The position numbers and the translations under genes are program-made. Shown in pieces: positions 26,301 through 33,617 of a stretch of 64,000 bases of DNA. The stretch's first letter is position 1. Every line of letters starts with the position of its first letter. This stretch comes from Taibaiella koreensis (GTDB lineage Bacteria > Bacteroidota > Bacteroidia > Chitinophagales > Chitinophagaceae): the NCBI RefSeq assembly GCF_003545715.1, contig NZ_QVNU01000012.1, forward strand, positions 31,125-95,124, given 5' to 3'. A model generated the notes under the pieces. That model had not been told where the DNA came from. It did not search any database and was given only the letters and a program-made list of their open reading frames with translations.

Positions 26301-29300
26301 CACTGCCGCTGAAAGTAGTGTCATCTGTAAATCTCGATAACGGTATCGATTTCGTGGGCAATGCCGTGAACTATACCTATAAAGGCGTCAAGATAAATGC
26401 CTGGGGTAAGGGGCTGATGGGCTTCGACCAGGTAACCAGCTACGAAGCGGCCGCACAGCGCTTCCATAACCAGGTCTTTACCCTCAATACCACTTATGCC
26501 CTTTCCCTGCCCCAGTCGGAAAATGTGATACAGGTTACGGGCGGCAGCTCTGTACCGGTGACGACGGTCAATAATACCTTTGGTATATACGAGTACGGTA
26601 ATAAGCGGTTATTTACCTACCTTCAGCAAACCCAAAATGCCGATTTGCTAAAGGGTACTTCCAGCACAGTAAGCTATAATTATACGACTACTCCCGGAAC
26701 ACCGGGCGGGGCGCCGGCAAGCGTCGATATAGGCAAACCGATGTCGGTGACAACCGATAAAGGCGGTGGTATCGAAAGCACAACGCAAACGTTCCATTTT
26801 CCCAATATGAACGGGCCGGTATATACCTATGCCAACCCGGATAAAGTAACCACTACGGCAAACCGGCAGGGGCAGGCCTCCTATACAAGGGTAACCGACT
26901 ACACCTATAATCCTGCCAATGGTCTGCTCTCGACCACGGTTTCGGATCCCGGAACGACTAATGCGGTAACCACTCAGCTGAGCTATAACGCCTATGCCGC
27001 CGTTACCCAGAAGATAACCTCTGCCGGCAGCGTGCCTACGCTCAACGAGATCACCAGCTATGATCCTTCAAACCGCTTTATTACGCAGAAATACAACACG
27101 ACTTACCCGGATGTATCCGGCCGCTCCGCTTACGATCCTGTGACCGGAACAGCGCAGAGCGATAAAGAAGCAGACGGATTAACCACTACTTATACTTATG
27201 ATGGTTTCGGAAGGGAAAAGACCGGCACGAAAAGCAATGGCGCCATTACGGCGGCCCGCTATGCGCTAGCCTCAGGATTTTCGGGCATCGCACCGCAGAA
27301 TGCACGGTATGGTATACAAACGTCATCCAACACGGCTGAACCTTCTTATAAATTCTACGATCGCCTGCGCCGCCTGGTCAGGACCGCCCGTCCCGCTTAC
27401 CTGGGCGCGACGCTTATCTACGAAGACATTACCTACAACCAGCAGGGACAGGTCGCGTCAAAAACCAAGCCTTATCTCGCCAATGGAAGTCCCCAGCTGA
27501 TCAGCTATACTTACGATAGCTATGGCAGGGCAAAAGAGCAGGTGGCGCCGGAAGGCACAACCCAGACCAGCTATACGCTGACCGGAGGTCTTTACAAGGT
27601 AACCACCACTACGCCGGCCGGCCAGCAAAACACCACGGCTACGGATGGTAGCGGCAGAACAGCCAGCAATACCGACAACAGCAATACAACGCTCAGCTAT
27701 ACCTATTACAGCCACGGTCAAACCAAACAGGTAGACCTTAGCGGCGTGGGCACCGTACAGCAGTTTGAATACGATCTATGTGGCCGTAAAACGCGACAGG
27801 CCGATCCCAACTATGGCAATACCGGCGCTTTTCAATACACTTATAATGCCTATGGACAGGTGCTTACGGAAAAAGACCCCTATGGACACACTTATAGCTA
27901 TACTTATGACGTACTGGGCAATACCCTGACGAAAAACGGTCCCGAAGGACTATATACCTACACCTACAGCTATACCACGGGGCCCAACTGCGGCAAGCAA
28001 ACCAGTATCGCCGGTCCGGCCGGCGTGTTGCAGCAGTACGACTACGGCCAGGGCGACAAACTGAACAGCCGGCAGCTGACGGCCAATGGTCAGTCGCTGG
28101 CTACGCTCTACAGCTACGATACCAAAGGCAGGCTCTCTGGGATCACATTCCCCAATAGCAAGCAGGTCGTTTATGAATATGGCAGCAACGACGGAAGCCT
28201 GCAGCTGATCCGCAGCGCGCTCAATATCCCGCTGCCCATCTATTATGCCTGCCGCACCAAGAATGCCATGGGGCAAATCACCTACGAAACACAAGGCAGC
28301 GACCCTGGCAATACGAATACGGTAGCGACCAATTATACCTACGATAACTATAACCTGCTGTCGGAGCAGAGCTCGGTAAGTCCGCTCGCCAGCGTAGGAC
28401 TGAAGCATTTCCAGTATAGCTTTGATCCGACTACCGCCAACCTGCAGCAACGGAAGGATATTGACTATGGCTTGCAGGAAGATTTCAGCTACGACAACAT
28501 GAACCGGCTTACCGGGATACAATCCAACGTGATCGGGCTGGCGCCCTTAAACCTGGATTATTCGGCTAATGGCAATATCAAGCTTAAAACCGATGCCGGT
28601 ATGTTCAAATACAACCAGGCCAACCGCCTGAGCCGGATAGATAGCTATGTGGATGTACCGGAGATCACGCAGGATGTTACTTATACTGCTTTCAATAAAG
28701 TAGCCCAGATCACGGAAGATCAAAACCAGGCTGTATTTACCTATTGGGCAAATGGCGAACGCAGCTCGATGAAACTGACCCAGGGCGGTGTGCTGCAAAA
28801 GACGAAATACTATTCGCCCGACTTTGAACTGGAGGTAGATGCCATTACCGGCGCCACACGCGAGCTTTGCTACATCAAAGGCCCTAACGACAATATAGTG
28901 GCCATACTCGAAACCAAGAACGGCGCAGATCATACCTATTACGTGGTTTCGGATCACCTGGGCAGCATTGTGCAGATCGTAGATGAAAGCGGCAACCCCG
29001 TAGAGGAAAAAAGCTTTGATGCCTGGGGACGGCCGCGCAATCCCCAGACCTGGTTCCCGCTGTCGCCAACATACGCCAGCAATGGCTGGGACAGGGGCTA
29101 TACTGCACAGGAATACCTGCCGCAATTCGGCATACTCAACCTGAACGGCCGCCTCTATGACCCGCTGATGGGCAGGATGTTCAGCCCCGATCCCTACATT
29201 ATGGGCGACGGCAATACGCAGGGCTACAACAGGTATACCTATGCCATGAACAATCCCCTCAGCTATAAGGATCCCAATGGCGAATGGATCAATTTTGTGA

Positions 29301-30175
29301 TCGGCGCCGTATTGGGTGGTATATCGGGATGGCAGATCGGTAAAGCCAATGGCGCAACAGGCTGGGATATGGTTGGCTACATTGCCGGTGGTGCGCTGGT
29401 AGGCCTGGCTTCGAGCGGTGTTGCTTCGGGCGTAAGCGCAGCCTATGCGGGATCGGGAGCACTTATATCTACAGCTATTTCCGGTGCTTCGGCCGGTCTT
29501 GTAGGCGGATTTGGATCCAGCATGCTGGCCGGCAGGAATCCGGTTGACGGGGCCTGGAAGGGCGCCGTCTCCGGTGCAGTGGGATCGGTAGCCGGAGGCT
29601 ATATCGGTGGCGGATTGGGGGCCTTTACCGGCGGCGCCGTATCCTCGGGTCTTAATACCGGCTTAAACGGTGGTGATCTTAAAGATATCGGCATATCGGC
29701 CTTAACAGGCGGGGGAACCTCATGGGCAGTCTATCACGTTGCCGTATTCGTCAGCTATTTAAGCAGCCCATTACGCGGTGGGGTCAACTACGGTTCGTTT
29801 GCGCGAATGACCGCCGATGGGCAACGGTCGCCCTGGCGGCAAAGGGAAATGGGAGGACTGGTCAGCCGTACGGGTAAATACTACCGGGCGCCGGCCGGAG
29901 CCGGGGCAGTAGAAGATCACTTCAACCTCGACTATGATAACAGAAGCTGGTTCCCGGAAGATGAAGACATCATGCTGGCTTATCATACCCATTGGAAGTC
30001 AAACCATTCTATCGTTCCCAGCACCACAGACCTGAGGGCGCAACACATCACGAATGGCATTGATGGCCTGATGCTGAATACACAGGGAGAGATGTATTTA
30101 TACGGCAATCATCGCCCCAGCATTGTTGCCAATATGGTCAACCGGCTTCCCTTTTTCTTCCTGTACCTGCATTAA
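23312..30175 (+). CDS. Giant secreted SpvB/VCBS/RHS-repeat protein with JAMM-like C-terminus
   Basis: A 2287-residue protein. In order: signal peptide (1-25); a jelly-roll-like domain (about 28-195); an SpvB/TcdB N-terminal-like domain (about 215-420, 'NVPIKVPKGFNGLQPNLAFEY'); FG-GAP/VCBS repeats (DFNGDGKxD-type, about 520-930); a TcdB-middle region; RHS/YD repeats (about 1200-1850); and the RHS core ending at 'YAMNNPLSYKDPNG' (to about 1990). The variable tail (about 1990-2287) has a Gly/Ala-rich hydrophobic stretch and then 'YHTHW...STTDL' (H2225, H2227, S2237, D2240), matching the JAMM metalloprotease pattern H-x-H-x9-S-x2-D. This is the layout of fused Tc-toxin B/C proteins and polymorphic toxins. 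The target is unknown. Confidence 0.88.
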   Translation: MPANRLKPLLGLILLLLCSCLSFAQSLLYQNNFESAGAPPYPPGPNYAYTPDVLTSHLSNSKWTLSAGSWTAYAGNSGGYALAFIGATNPTKTMDLSFDVEAQYALSISGFSFYQRSSSTGYDTWELRVNDVPVATGNIFVDVLNGSAPMQNTGNIQLSSPIENLAGTVHVSLVLKTGDPSGSRATFRFDEFKLNGSVYSAPGGGSTGTGTSPSLAAGNATDGTFNVSNVGSASYNVPIKVPKGFNGLQPNLAFEYNSNSGNGIMGMGWNLTGSSAIARVPNNIYNDKQTSGVSLSANDKFALDGNRLIVMQGNYGDPASQYRTENETFKTIVANGTLGNGPASFTVTDINGWTYQYGSGANSLMQAPGVTTPNAWLLDKVTDQSGNYMTYEYSQPGNGEVLLSKISYQANSVTGLTPQGSVVFDYINRTDPQMTFVGGGKFVSTKILNTVTCNQQSGSVGRIAHKYALNYMFDGYTHLMGITEGGKDNTETAGATQFAYGAVTAPFVETLVSDPNSSGNVFTDFSVGDYNGDGKGDLVQYTRQYDPSNNNWWLYLGVSNTFNQVQTGALPSAPPNIEENELVKYSRSYFPRFIDFNGDGKDDFIYQSTSYLQSGNPSGTFQNLNIMLSDGNALTALSPKVATPYPNSNSQTALNLMLIDNMPLAGDFDGDGKTEVLELNTYNPNNWSGPVPSDPANNNFMIGAEYLSPGTLAGNSFLVAKQLYGMPFEAAYVNNGQSKLMIIDYDGDGKDEVLSIWHDNSSNVDHAQVFRLNVTFDANNKPVIGTPAFVMSGEGSFPTLNHDIFPGDFNGDGKTDLLTYISSAGWQIAYGRGDGQWNLSVLSGPVMNKPRVAGASSYRPMLLGDFDGDGKTDIFDYTPTGASGWGNPQAPRIFYSKGNNTFTTENLNIDQSHLNYYSYGYWTGDFNGDGQTDLLSEMGPGLAEYTYVFHPKETRHQMVQIADGIGAFTKINYDMLTSPSVYDGGSINYSYPYIKRTLPLKVVSSVNLDNGIDFVGNAVNYTYKGVKINAWGKGLMGFDQVTSYEAAAQRFHNQVFTLNTTYALSLPQSENVIQVTGGSSVPVTTVNNTFGIYEYGNKRLFTYLQQTQNADLLKGTSSTVSYNYTTTPGTPGGAPASVDIGKPMSVTTDKGGGIESTTQTFHFPNMNGPVYTYANPDKVTTTANRQGQASYTRVTDYTYNPANGLLSTTVSDPGTTNAVTTQLSYNAYAAVTQKITSAGSVPTLNEITSYDPSNRFITQKYNTTYPDVSGRSAYDPVTGTAQSDKEADGLTTTYTYDGFGREKTGTKSNGAITAARYALASGFSGIAPQNARYGIQTSSNTAEPSYKFYDRLRRLVRTARPAYLGATLIYEDITYNQQGQVASKTKPYLANGSPQLISYTYDSYGRAKEQVAPEGTTQTSYTLTGGLYKVTTTTPAGQQNTTATDGSGRTASNTDNSNTTLSYTYYSHGQTKQVDLSGVGTVQQFEYDLCGRKTRQADPNYGNTGAFQYTYNAYGQVLTEKDPYGHTYSYTYDVLGNTLTKNGPEGLYTYTYSYTTGPNCGKQTSIAGPAGVLQQYDYGQGDKLNSRQLTANGQSLATLYSYDTKGRLSGITFPNSKQVVYEYGSNDGSLQLIRSALNIPLPIYYACRTKNAMGQITYETQGSDPGNTNTVATNYTYDNYNLLSEQSSVSPLASVGLKHFQYSFDPTTANLQQRKDIDYGLQEDFSYDNMNRLTGIQSNVIGLAPLNLDYSANGNIKLKTDAGMFKYNQANRLSRIDSYVDVPEITQDVTYTAFNKVAQITEDQNQAVFTYWANGERSSMKLTQGGVLQKTKYYSPDFELEVDAITGATRELCYIKGPNDNIVAILETKNGADHTYYVVSDHLGSIVQIVDESGNPVEEKSFDAWGRPRNPQTWFPLSPTYASNGWDRGYTAQEYLPQFGILNLNGRLYDPLMGRMFSPDPYIMGDGNTQGYNRYTYAMNNPLSYKDPNGEWINFVIGAVLGGISGWQIGKANGATGWDMVGYIAGGALVGLASSGVASGVSAAYAGSGALISTAISGASAGLVGGFGSSMLAGRNPVDGAWKGAVSGAVGSVAGGYIGGGLGAFTGGAVSSGLNTGLNGGDLKDIGISALTGGGTSWAVYHVAVFVSYLSSPLRGGVNYGSFARMTADGQRSPWRQREMGGLVSRTGKYYRAPAGAGAVEDHFNLDYDNRSWFPEDEDIMLAYHTHWKSNHSIVPSTTDLRAQHITNGIDGLMLNTQGEMYLYGNHRPSIVANMVNRLPFFFLYLH

Positions 30176-30215
30176 ACAAATTGGTCCAATAGCATTTTAA
30201 TTTAAACATCCTATT

Positions 30216-30725
30216 ATGACAAATCGCCTTTCACCTCATCAAATAATCAAAGAACACCGACGGCTTGCACAAAAGATAAGCGGCCTCATGCTCCTGTTGT
30301 TCGCAGGCGCCTTTACAGCCAGGGCCCAGGTGTGCAAGATCCTCATCAGCTACGACGATAGTGGTAACCGCATCAAAAGAGAGAAAAGCTGTATAGGGCT
30401 ACGACCGGCTGATACTGCGACCAATCCGCTTGCCGTTGCAGACAACAGCGATAGCGCCGGCCAAGGTGGCGCCTGGTCTGCCATGTCATTTGAGGTGTAC
30501 CCCAATCCGGCCACAAACCTGGTGCATATCCGGCTCAAAGGCATTCCGCCACAGTTCGAAGGCCGGCTCATTCTCAGCGATGCTACAGGCAAAACGCTGA
30601 ACGGGCAAACCATCCGTTCGGCACAGGCCACAGTCGACCTGTCGCCTTATGCTGACGGCACCTATTTCCTTATTCTTACCGATAACAATAAGGCAAGCAC
30701 GGTTAAAGTCGTGAAAAGCAGTTGA
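30216..30725 (+). CDS. Small T9SS-sorted protein, RHS partner, with Cys-bracketed YD-like peptide
   Basis: A 169-residue protein. A signal peptide ends near 'ARAQ' (residue 38). The mature N-terminus is a Cys-bracketed segment (C40 to C59) that contains a YD-repeat-like 'YDDSGNRI'. A Ser/Ala linker and a C-terminal type IX sorting domain follow (about 85-169, 'FEVYPNPATNLVHIRL...STVKVVKSS'). It starts 41 bp behind the RHS gene. A paralogue sits behind the second RHS gene (32573-33046) with the same 22-residue block. Role unknown; it may be surface-attached and interact with the RHS shell. Confidence 0.72.
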   Translation: MTNRLSPHQIIKEHRRLAQKISGLMLLLFAGAFTARAQVCKILISYDDSGNRIKREKSCIGLRPADTATNPLAVADNSDSAGQGGAWSAMSFEVYPNPATNLVHIRLKGIPPQFEGRLILSDATGKTLNGQTIRSAQATVDLSPYADGTYFLILTDNNKASTVKVVKSS

Positions 30726-30788
30726 GGCCAAAGTTTGTCGGCAATACGATAGCGGCAGCAGACAAGCCCACCGGATCTCATATAACAG

Positions 30789-30824
30789 CGAAGGATTTCA
30801 TCAATTTGAAATCCTTCGTTGTTT
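30789..30824 (+). terminator. Terminator behind the first RHS/T9SS pair
   Basis: Perfect 12-bp stem CGAAGGATTTCA (30789-30800) with TGAAATCCTTCG (30807-30818), then TTGTTT. It lies 63 bp after the stop codon. Confidence 0.75.
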
Positions 30825-30827
30825 ATG

Positions 30828-30853
30828 CCTTGTTGGTGAAAACACCAACAAGG
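30828..30853. repeat. GTTGGTG/CACCAAC hairpin, copy 1
   Basis: CCTTGTTGGTG and CACCAACAAGG form a perfect 11-bp stem around AAAA. The same 9-bp core (TTGTTGGTG/CACCAACAA) recurs at 40652-40673 with a TTTT loop. The two copies bracket the RHS accessory genes. Confidence 0.6.
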
Positions 30854-30952
30854 TAAGTCACCGCCACGGGACGACACATTTGTAACATTTTTTCCTTGCT
30901 TACCCGATAGCAGGCATGTATTCCTCCTAAAAGATTTCCTATTTTCGCACAC

Positions 30953-30970
30953 AAATTGCATATGCAATTT
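30953..30970. promoter_or_regulatory. Perfect 18-bp palindrome upstream of the DUF4468-like gene
   Basis: AAATTGCATATGCAATTT is a perfect 18-bp palindrome 24 bp before the ATG at 30995. The position is suitable for an operator or for blocking translation initiation. The factor is unknown. Confidence 0.45.
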
Positions 30971-30994
30971 AATACTTATTAAACAAGAAGATAC

Positions 30995-31687
30995 ATGTCA
31001 CTCCGGTACCCCTTATTACTGCTCCTCATTTTTATCAGCGGATTCAATACCCATGCACAGCTCCCCATGGACTCCGCGACCCGTAAAATCACGATCACCG
31101 AAACCTTAACATTCGACAATCGCACTAAAGAGAATCTGGTCTCTTTTGCCACACAGTTTTTACAAACCCATGCCGGCGATATGTTCTTTATGAATGAACG
31201 CGCCAAAGATCGCCCTGAATGGACGGAAGGCAGGGCCCGCTGGGCAGACAATAACTATAAGCAGCCAGGCTACTATTCAGACATCCAGGATCAGTATACC
31301 GTTATCGGGAAGGCTGTCTATTGCTATAAAGGCGCCAGGGAGGGCTGTATTCAGATGCTTACGATCAGCGCCGACGTTATTATGATGTGCAAGGATAACA
31401 GGATGCGTGTTGAGTTCACCAACTTTAATTATACCCATAAAAATATCGGAGCGCCTCCGGCCTACCTGGCAGTAGGTGCATTGGGCGATGGCAGATGTGA
31501 CCCGACCGGCACGCTGGAGCAGCTTTATAGCTGTAATGCTTGTCCCAAAGTCCTGGAAGCGATCTCAAAGTTTATCGCAGGCGAGACCAAAAGTTTTTTC
31601 AATATCCTTTCTCCCCAGGTTGAGAAGGGCGCGGTAAACGCAAACGAAGAAACGAAGCTAAAAGAAAAGTATAATAAAGACTGGTGA
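30995..31687 (+). CDS. Secreted DUF4468-like protein 1
   Basis: A 230-residue protein with a signal peptide ending near 'NTHAQ' (residue 22). The mature part resembles the Bacteroidota DUF4468 (TBP-like fold) family in layout: an alpha/beta opening with 'FATQFLQTHAGDMFFMNERAKD', a central 'GKAVYCYKGAREGCIQMLTISADVIM' in parts (about 105-130), and a 'RMRVEFTNFNY' strand. It is a paralogue of the gene at 31743, which has the same order of elements, including the Cys in the CYK block. No enzymatic motif is visible. The pair lies between the two RHS loci; a link to them is only positional. Confidence 0.6.
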   Translation: MSLRYPLLLLLIFISGFNTHAQLPMDSATRKITITETLTFDNRTKENLVSFATQFLQTHAGDMFFMNERAKDRPEWTEGRARWADNNYKQPGYYSDIQDQYTVIGKAVYCYKGAREGCIQMLTISADVIMMCKDNRMRVEFTNFNYTHKNIGAPPAYLAVGALGDGRCDPTGTLEQLYSCNACPKVLEAISKFIAGETKSFFNILSPQVEKGAVNANEETKLKEKYNKDW

Positions 31688-31742
31688 TCCCATAGAAAGA
31701 GCAGCGTCCCGGTCCTTTTCCGTATTCATAATCAATTTTACT

Positions 31743-32405
31743 TTGAAAAAGTACCTTACAGCCGCTCTTCTTCTGGCAGGGCCTGCAGCATACACGCAAT
31801 CACCCCTTCCCGAAAACCCGTTTTCGGTCAAGGTTGTTCCCTTTCCGGGAACCGCAGCAAAAGCATTGGATCATGTCGCCCGCTATATGACCTCCTCTCC
31901 CGGCGATTTTTTCTTTACCAACCGCAACATTGCGGATAAAGACCGCGAACGTACCAGGCAAAGGGTACTACACCTGGACTATGACATGAAAGCGCCAGGT
32001 CTTATCACCAGGGACACTTTCGGCATTACGGTTAAAGATACCACTGGCTTTAAGATTACCGGCGGCTTTGTCTGCTGTTATAAGGCAGCTAAAGGAAGCC
32101 CCTTCGATCTGGTAACCGTATATATCGATCTGCTTCTTTTATTCGGGGAAGACGGTATGAAGATCGGCTTCGTTAACCCGAAGTATACCAATCAAAACAG
32201 CGCCATGGCCGTCTATAAGGATGTTTATGCAGAAGGCAGGGCCTGGTGTAGCGCTTTCGGCCTTTATAGCGACCTGCTGCAATGCAAAAGCTCGGTGCTT
32301 ACGGTAAGGAACATCGACACCTTTGTACGGGCATCCGTTGCACAAGCGGAAGCCGCGCTGGAAAAAGCCTTGCAAGCCGGCGATCCGGCAGACGAGACCC
32401 GCTAA
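31743..32405 (+). CDS. Secreted DUF4468-like protein 2 (TTG start)
   Basis: A 220-residue paralogue of the preceding gene, 55 bp downstream. The start is TTG at 31743, which is immediately followed by a signal peptide ('KKYLTAALLLAGPAAYTQ'); no ATG gives a better start. Shared elements with the first copy are 'PGDFFFTNRNIADKDRER', 'GGFVCCYKAAKGSPFDLVTVY' in parts, and 'GMKIGFVNPKY'. Function is unknown. Confidence 0.6.
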   Translation: MKKYLTAALLLAGPAAYTQSPLPENPFSVKVVPFPGTAAKALDHVARYMTSSPGDFFFTNRNIADKDRERTRQRVLHLDYDMKAPGLITRDTFGITVKDTTGFKITGGFVCCYKAAKGSPFDLVTVYIDLLLLFGEDGMKIGFVNPKYTNQNSAMAVYKDVYAEGRAWCSAFGLYSDLLQCKSSVLTVRNIDTFVRASVAQAEAALEKALQAGDPADETR

Positions 32406-32478
32406 GCGTAATATCCTAACCGGCTGCAGCAGATAGGAAAATCCTGCGCTGTAAAAGCAAGAATCGTGGAAAAATGAA

Positions 32479-32520
32479 AACTGCGAAGGGCGCAAGGTTA
32501 ACGCAAAGATCGCGAAGACC
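32479..32520. repeat. Bacteroidota-type GCGAAG/GCAAAG short repeat
   Basis: A degenerate run of about 10-nt units, each containing (A/T)GCGAAG or GCAAAG. Its complement reads as repeated TTCGC/TTTGCG units. Similar intergenic repeats are familiar from Bacteroidota genomes; this is from memory. It lies between two convergent genes. Confidence 0.45.
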
Positions 32521-32572
32521 AGGCGAAGGAAATAAATCGGTCTGCCAAAGCCCTGGCGCGGTATACCGCCTG

Positions 32573-33046
32573 CTAATTCCTGCCCATACTGTATTCTTTA
32601 ACGATCTTAACCGTATTGACGCTGCTGCCCCGGTACAACATGAAGAAATAAGTACCATCTGTATAACCGTTCAGACCAATGGTGGTTACCGGGTCTTTAA
32701 GGCTTCTTTGACTTAAGGCTTTGCCCGTCGCATCGGTAATGATTAGGCTGCAGGCCGATTGCAGCGAAATAGCATCCAGGCGCACATTGACCTGGTTGGC
32801 CGTGGGATTGGGGTATATTTCAAATAACCCCACAGGACCGAGCGCTTTATCAGCACCGCCGCCGATACCCTGAGCTGCAAGGTTGACGCTGTCCGCTGGA
32901 TTTTCGGGACGATTGCCAACACAGCTCTTTTCTCTTTTAATACGGTTGCCGCTATCGTCGTAACTGATGAGGATCTTGCACACCTGGGCTTTGGCTATAA
33001 CGGCGAAAGCCATAAACAATACAGTAAGGGATATTATTTTTTTCAT
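32573..33046 (-). CDS. Small T9SS-sorted protein, RHS partner, paralogue 2
   Basis: A 157-residue protein: signal peptide (1-20), mature N-terminus with Cys23 and Cys42 bracketing the same YD-like peptide as the 30216 protein, a Gly/Ala linker, and a type IX sorting domain (about 70-157, 'FEIYPNPTANQVNVRL...NTVKIVKEY'). Over the shared 22-residue block the two genes differ at seven nucleotides, all synonymous. Outside the block they diverge. It is downstream of the second RHS gene with one gene between (33096). Confidence 0.72.
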   Translation of the reverse strand: MKKIISLTVLFMAFAVIAKAQVCKILISYDDSGNRIKREKSCVGNRPENPADSVNLAAQGIGGGADKALGPVGLFEIYPNPTANQVNVRLDAISLQSACSLIITDATGKALSQRSLKDPVTTIGLNGYTDGTYFFMLYRGSSVNTVKIVKEYSMGRN

Positions 33047-33095
33047 AAATATTTGGGGCTTGATTGCGATTGGCCAAATGGCTATCGTCCCTTAA

Positions 33096-33605
33096 TTATC
33101 TTTTGTCGCTATAATATTTTTGGTCTACTTTGATTATGTCAATTGCTTTTGAGTCGCCGTTTATTTTTCCTAGGCAGGCTAGCAGTGTATCAATAAACCT
33201 GGCTGTTTCACTTTTTGTATCAAAAGAGAACAAATCCTTCTGTTCCATTGTAGCGGCGGATACATTTCCGGTTATCAGCGTCGCAATATAAACCGGCGGC
33301 ACTGGATGAACATCGTCAATGGCATATTCTGGCTTCTCAGACAAAGCAAGCAGACAGCCCTTCAGTGCTTCAAATGAAACGACTGGCAAAACAAAGAAGC
33401 GGATGGTATAATTAGCATCGTGGTCACCTGAAGGTACTTTGAACCTTTGCGAAGCAAATGTATAGGATGCACTATCCTTACATAAATAGATGATCCGTCC
33501 TTCATTCCGCAATCTGGAATCGAGATTGCCCAGCGAAATGATATTTTGGCTGTAGGCGCTTATGCTAATAAGCATTAACAGCGCAGCTAAGATAAACCTG
33601 CTCAT
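33096..33605 (-). CDS. Small secreted protein next to the RHS tail, possible immunity protein
   Basis: A 169-residue protein with a signal peptide (1-19, 'ILAALLMLISISAYSQ') and no recognised domain. It begins 12 bp after the stop of the second RHS gene and shares the low G+C content of that gene's variable tail. In polymorphic toxin loci the gene in this position commonly encodes the cognate immunity protein, and a periplasmic one would fit an envelope-acting toxin. That is inference from position only. Confidence 0.55.
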   Translation of the reverse strand: MSRFILAALLMLISISAYSQNIISLGNLDSRLRNEGRIIYLCKDSASYTFASQRFKVPSGDHDANYTIRFFVLPVVSFEALKGCLLALSEKPEYAIDDVHPVPPVYIATLITGNVSAATMEQKDLFSFDTKSETARFIDTLLACLGKINGDSKAIDIIKVDQKYYSDKR

Positions 33606-33617
33606 TTTTAGTTTTTA

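Noticed and set aside
26700..28900. Internal repeats in the RHS genes as mobile or tandem DNA repeats
   Set aside because: They are explained by protein-level YD/RHS repeats and do not form exact DNA repeats.
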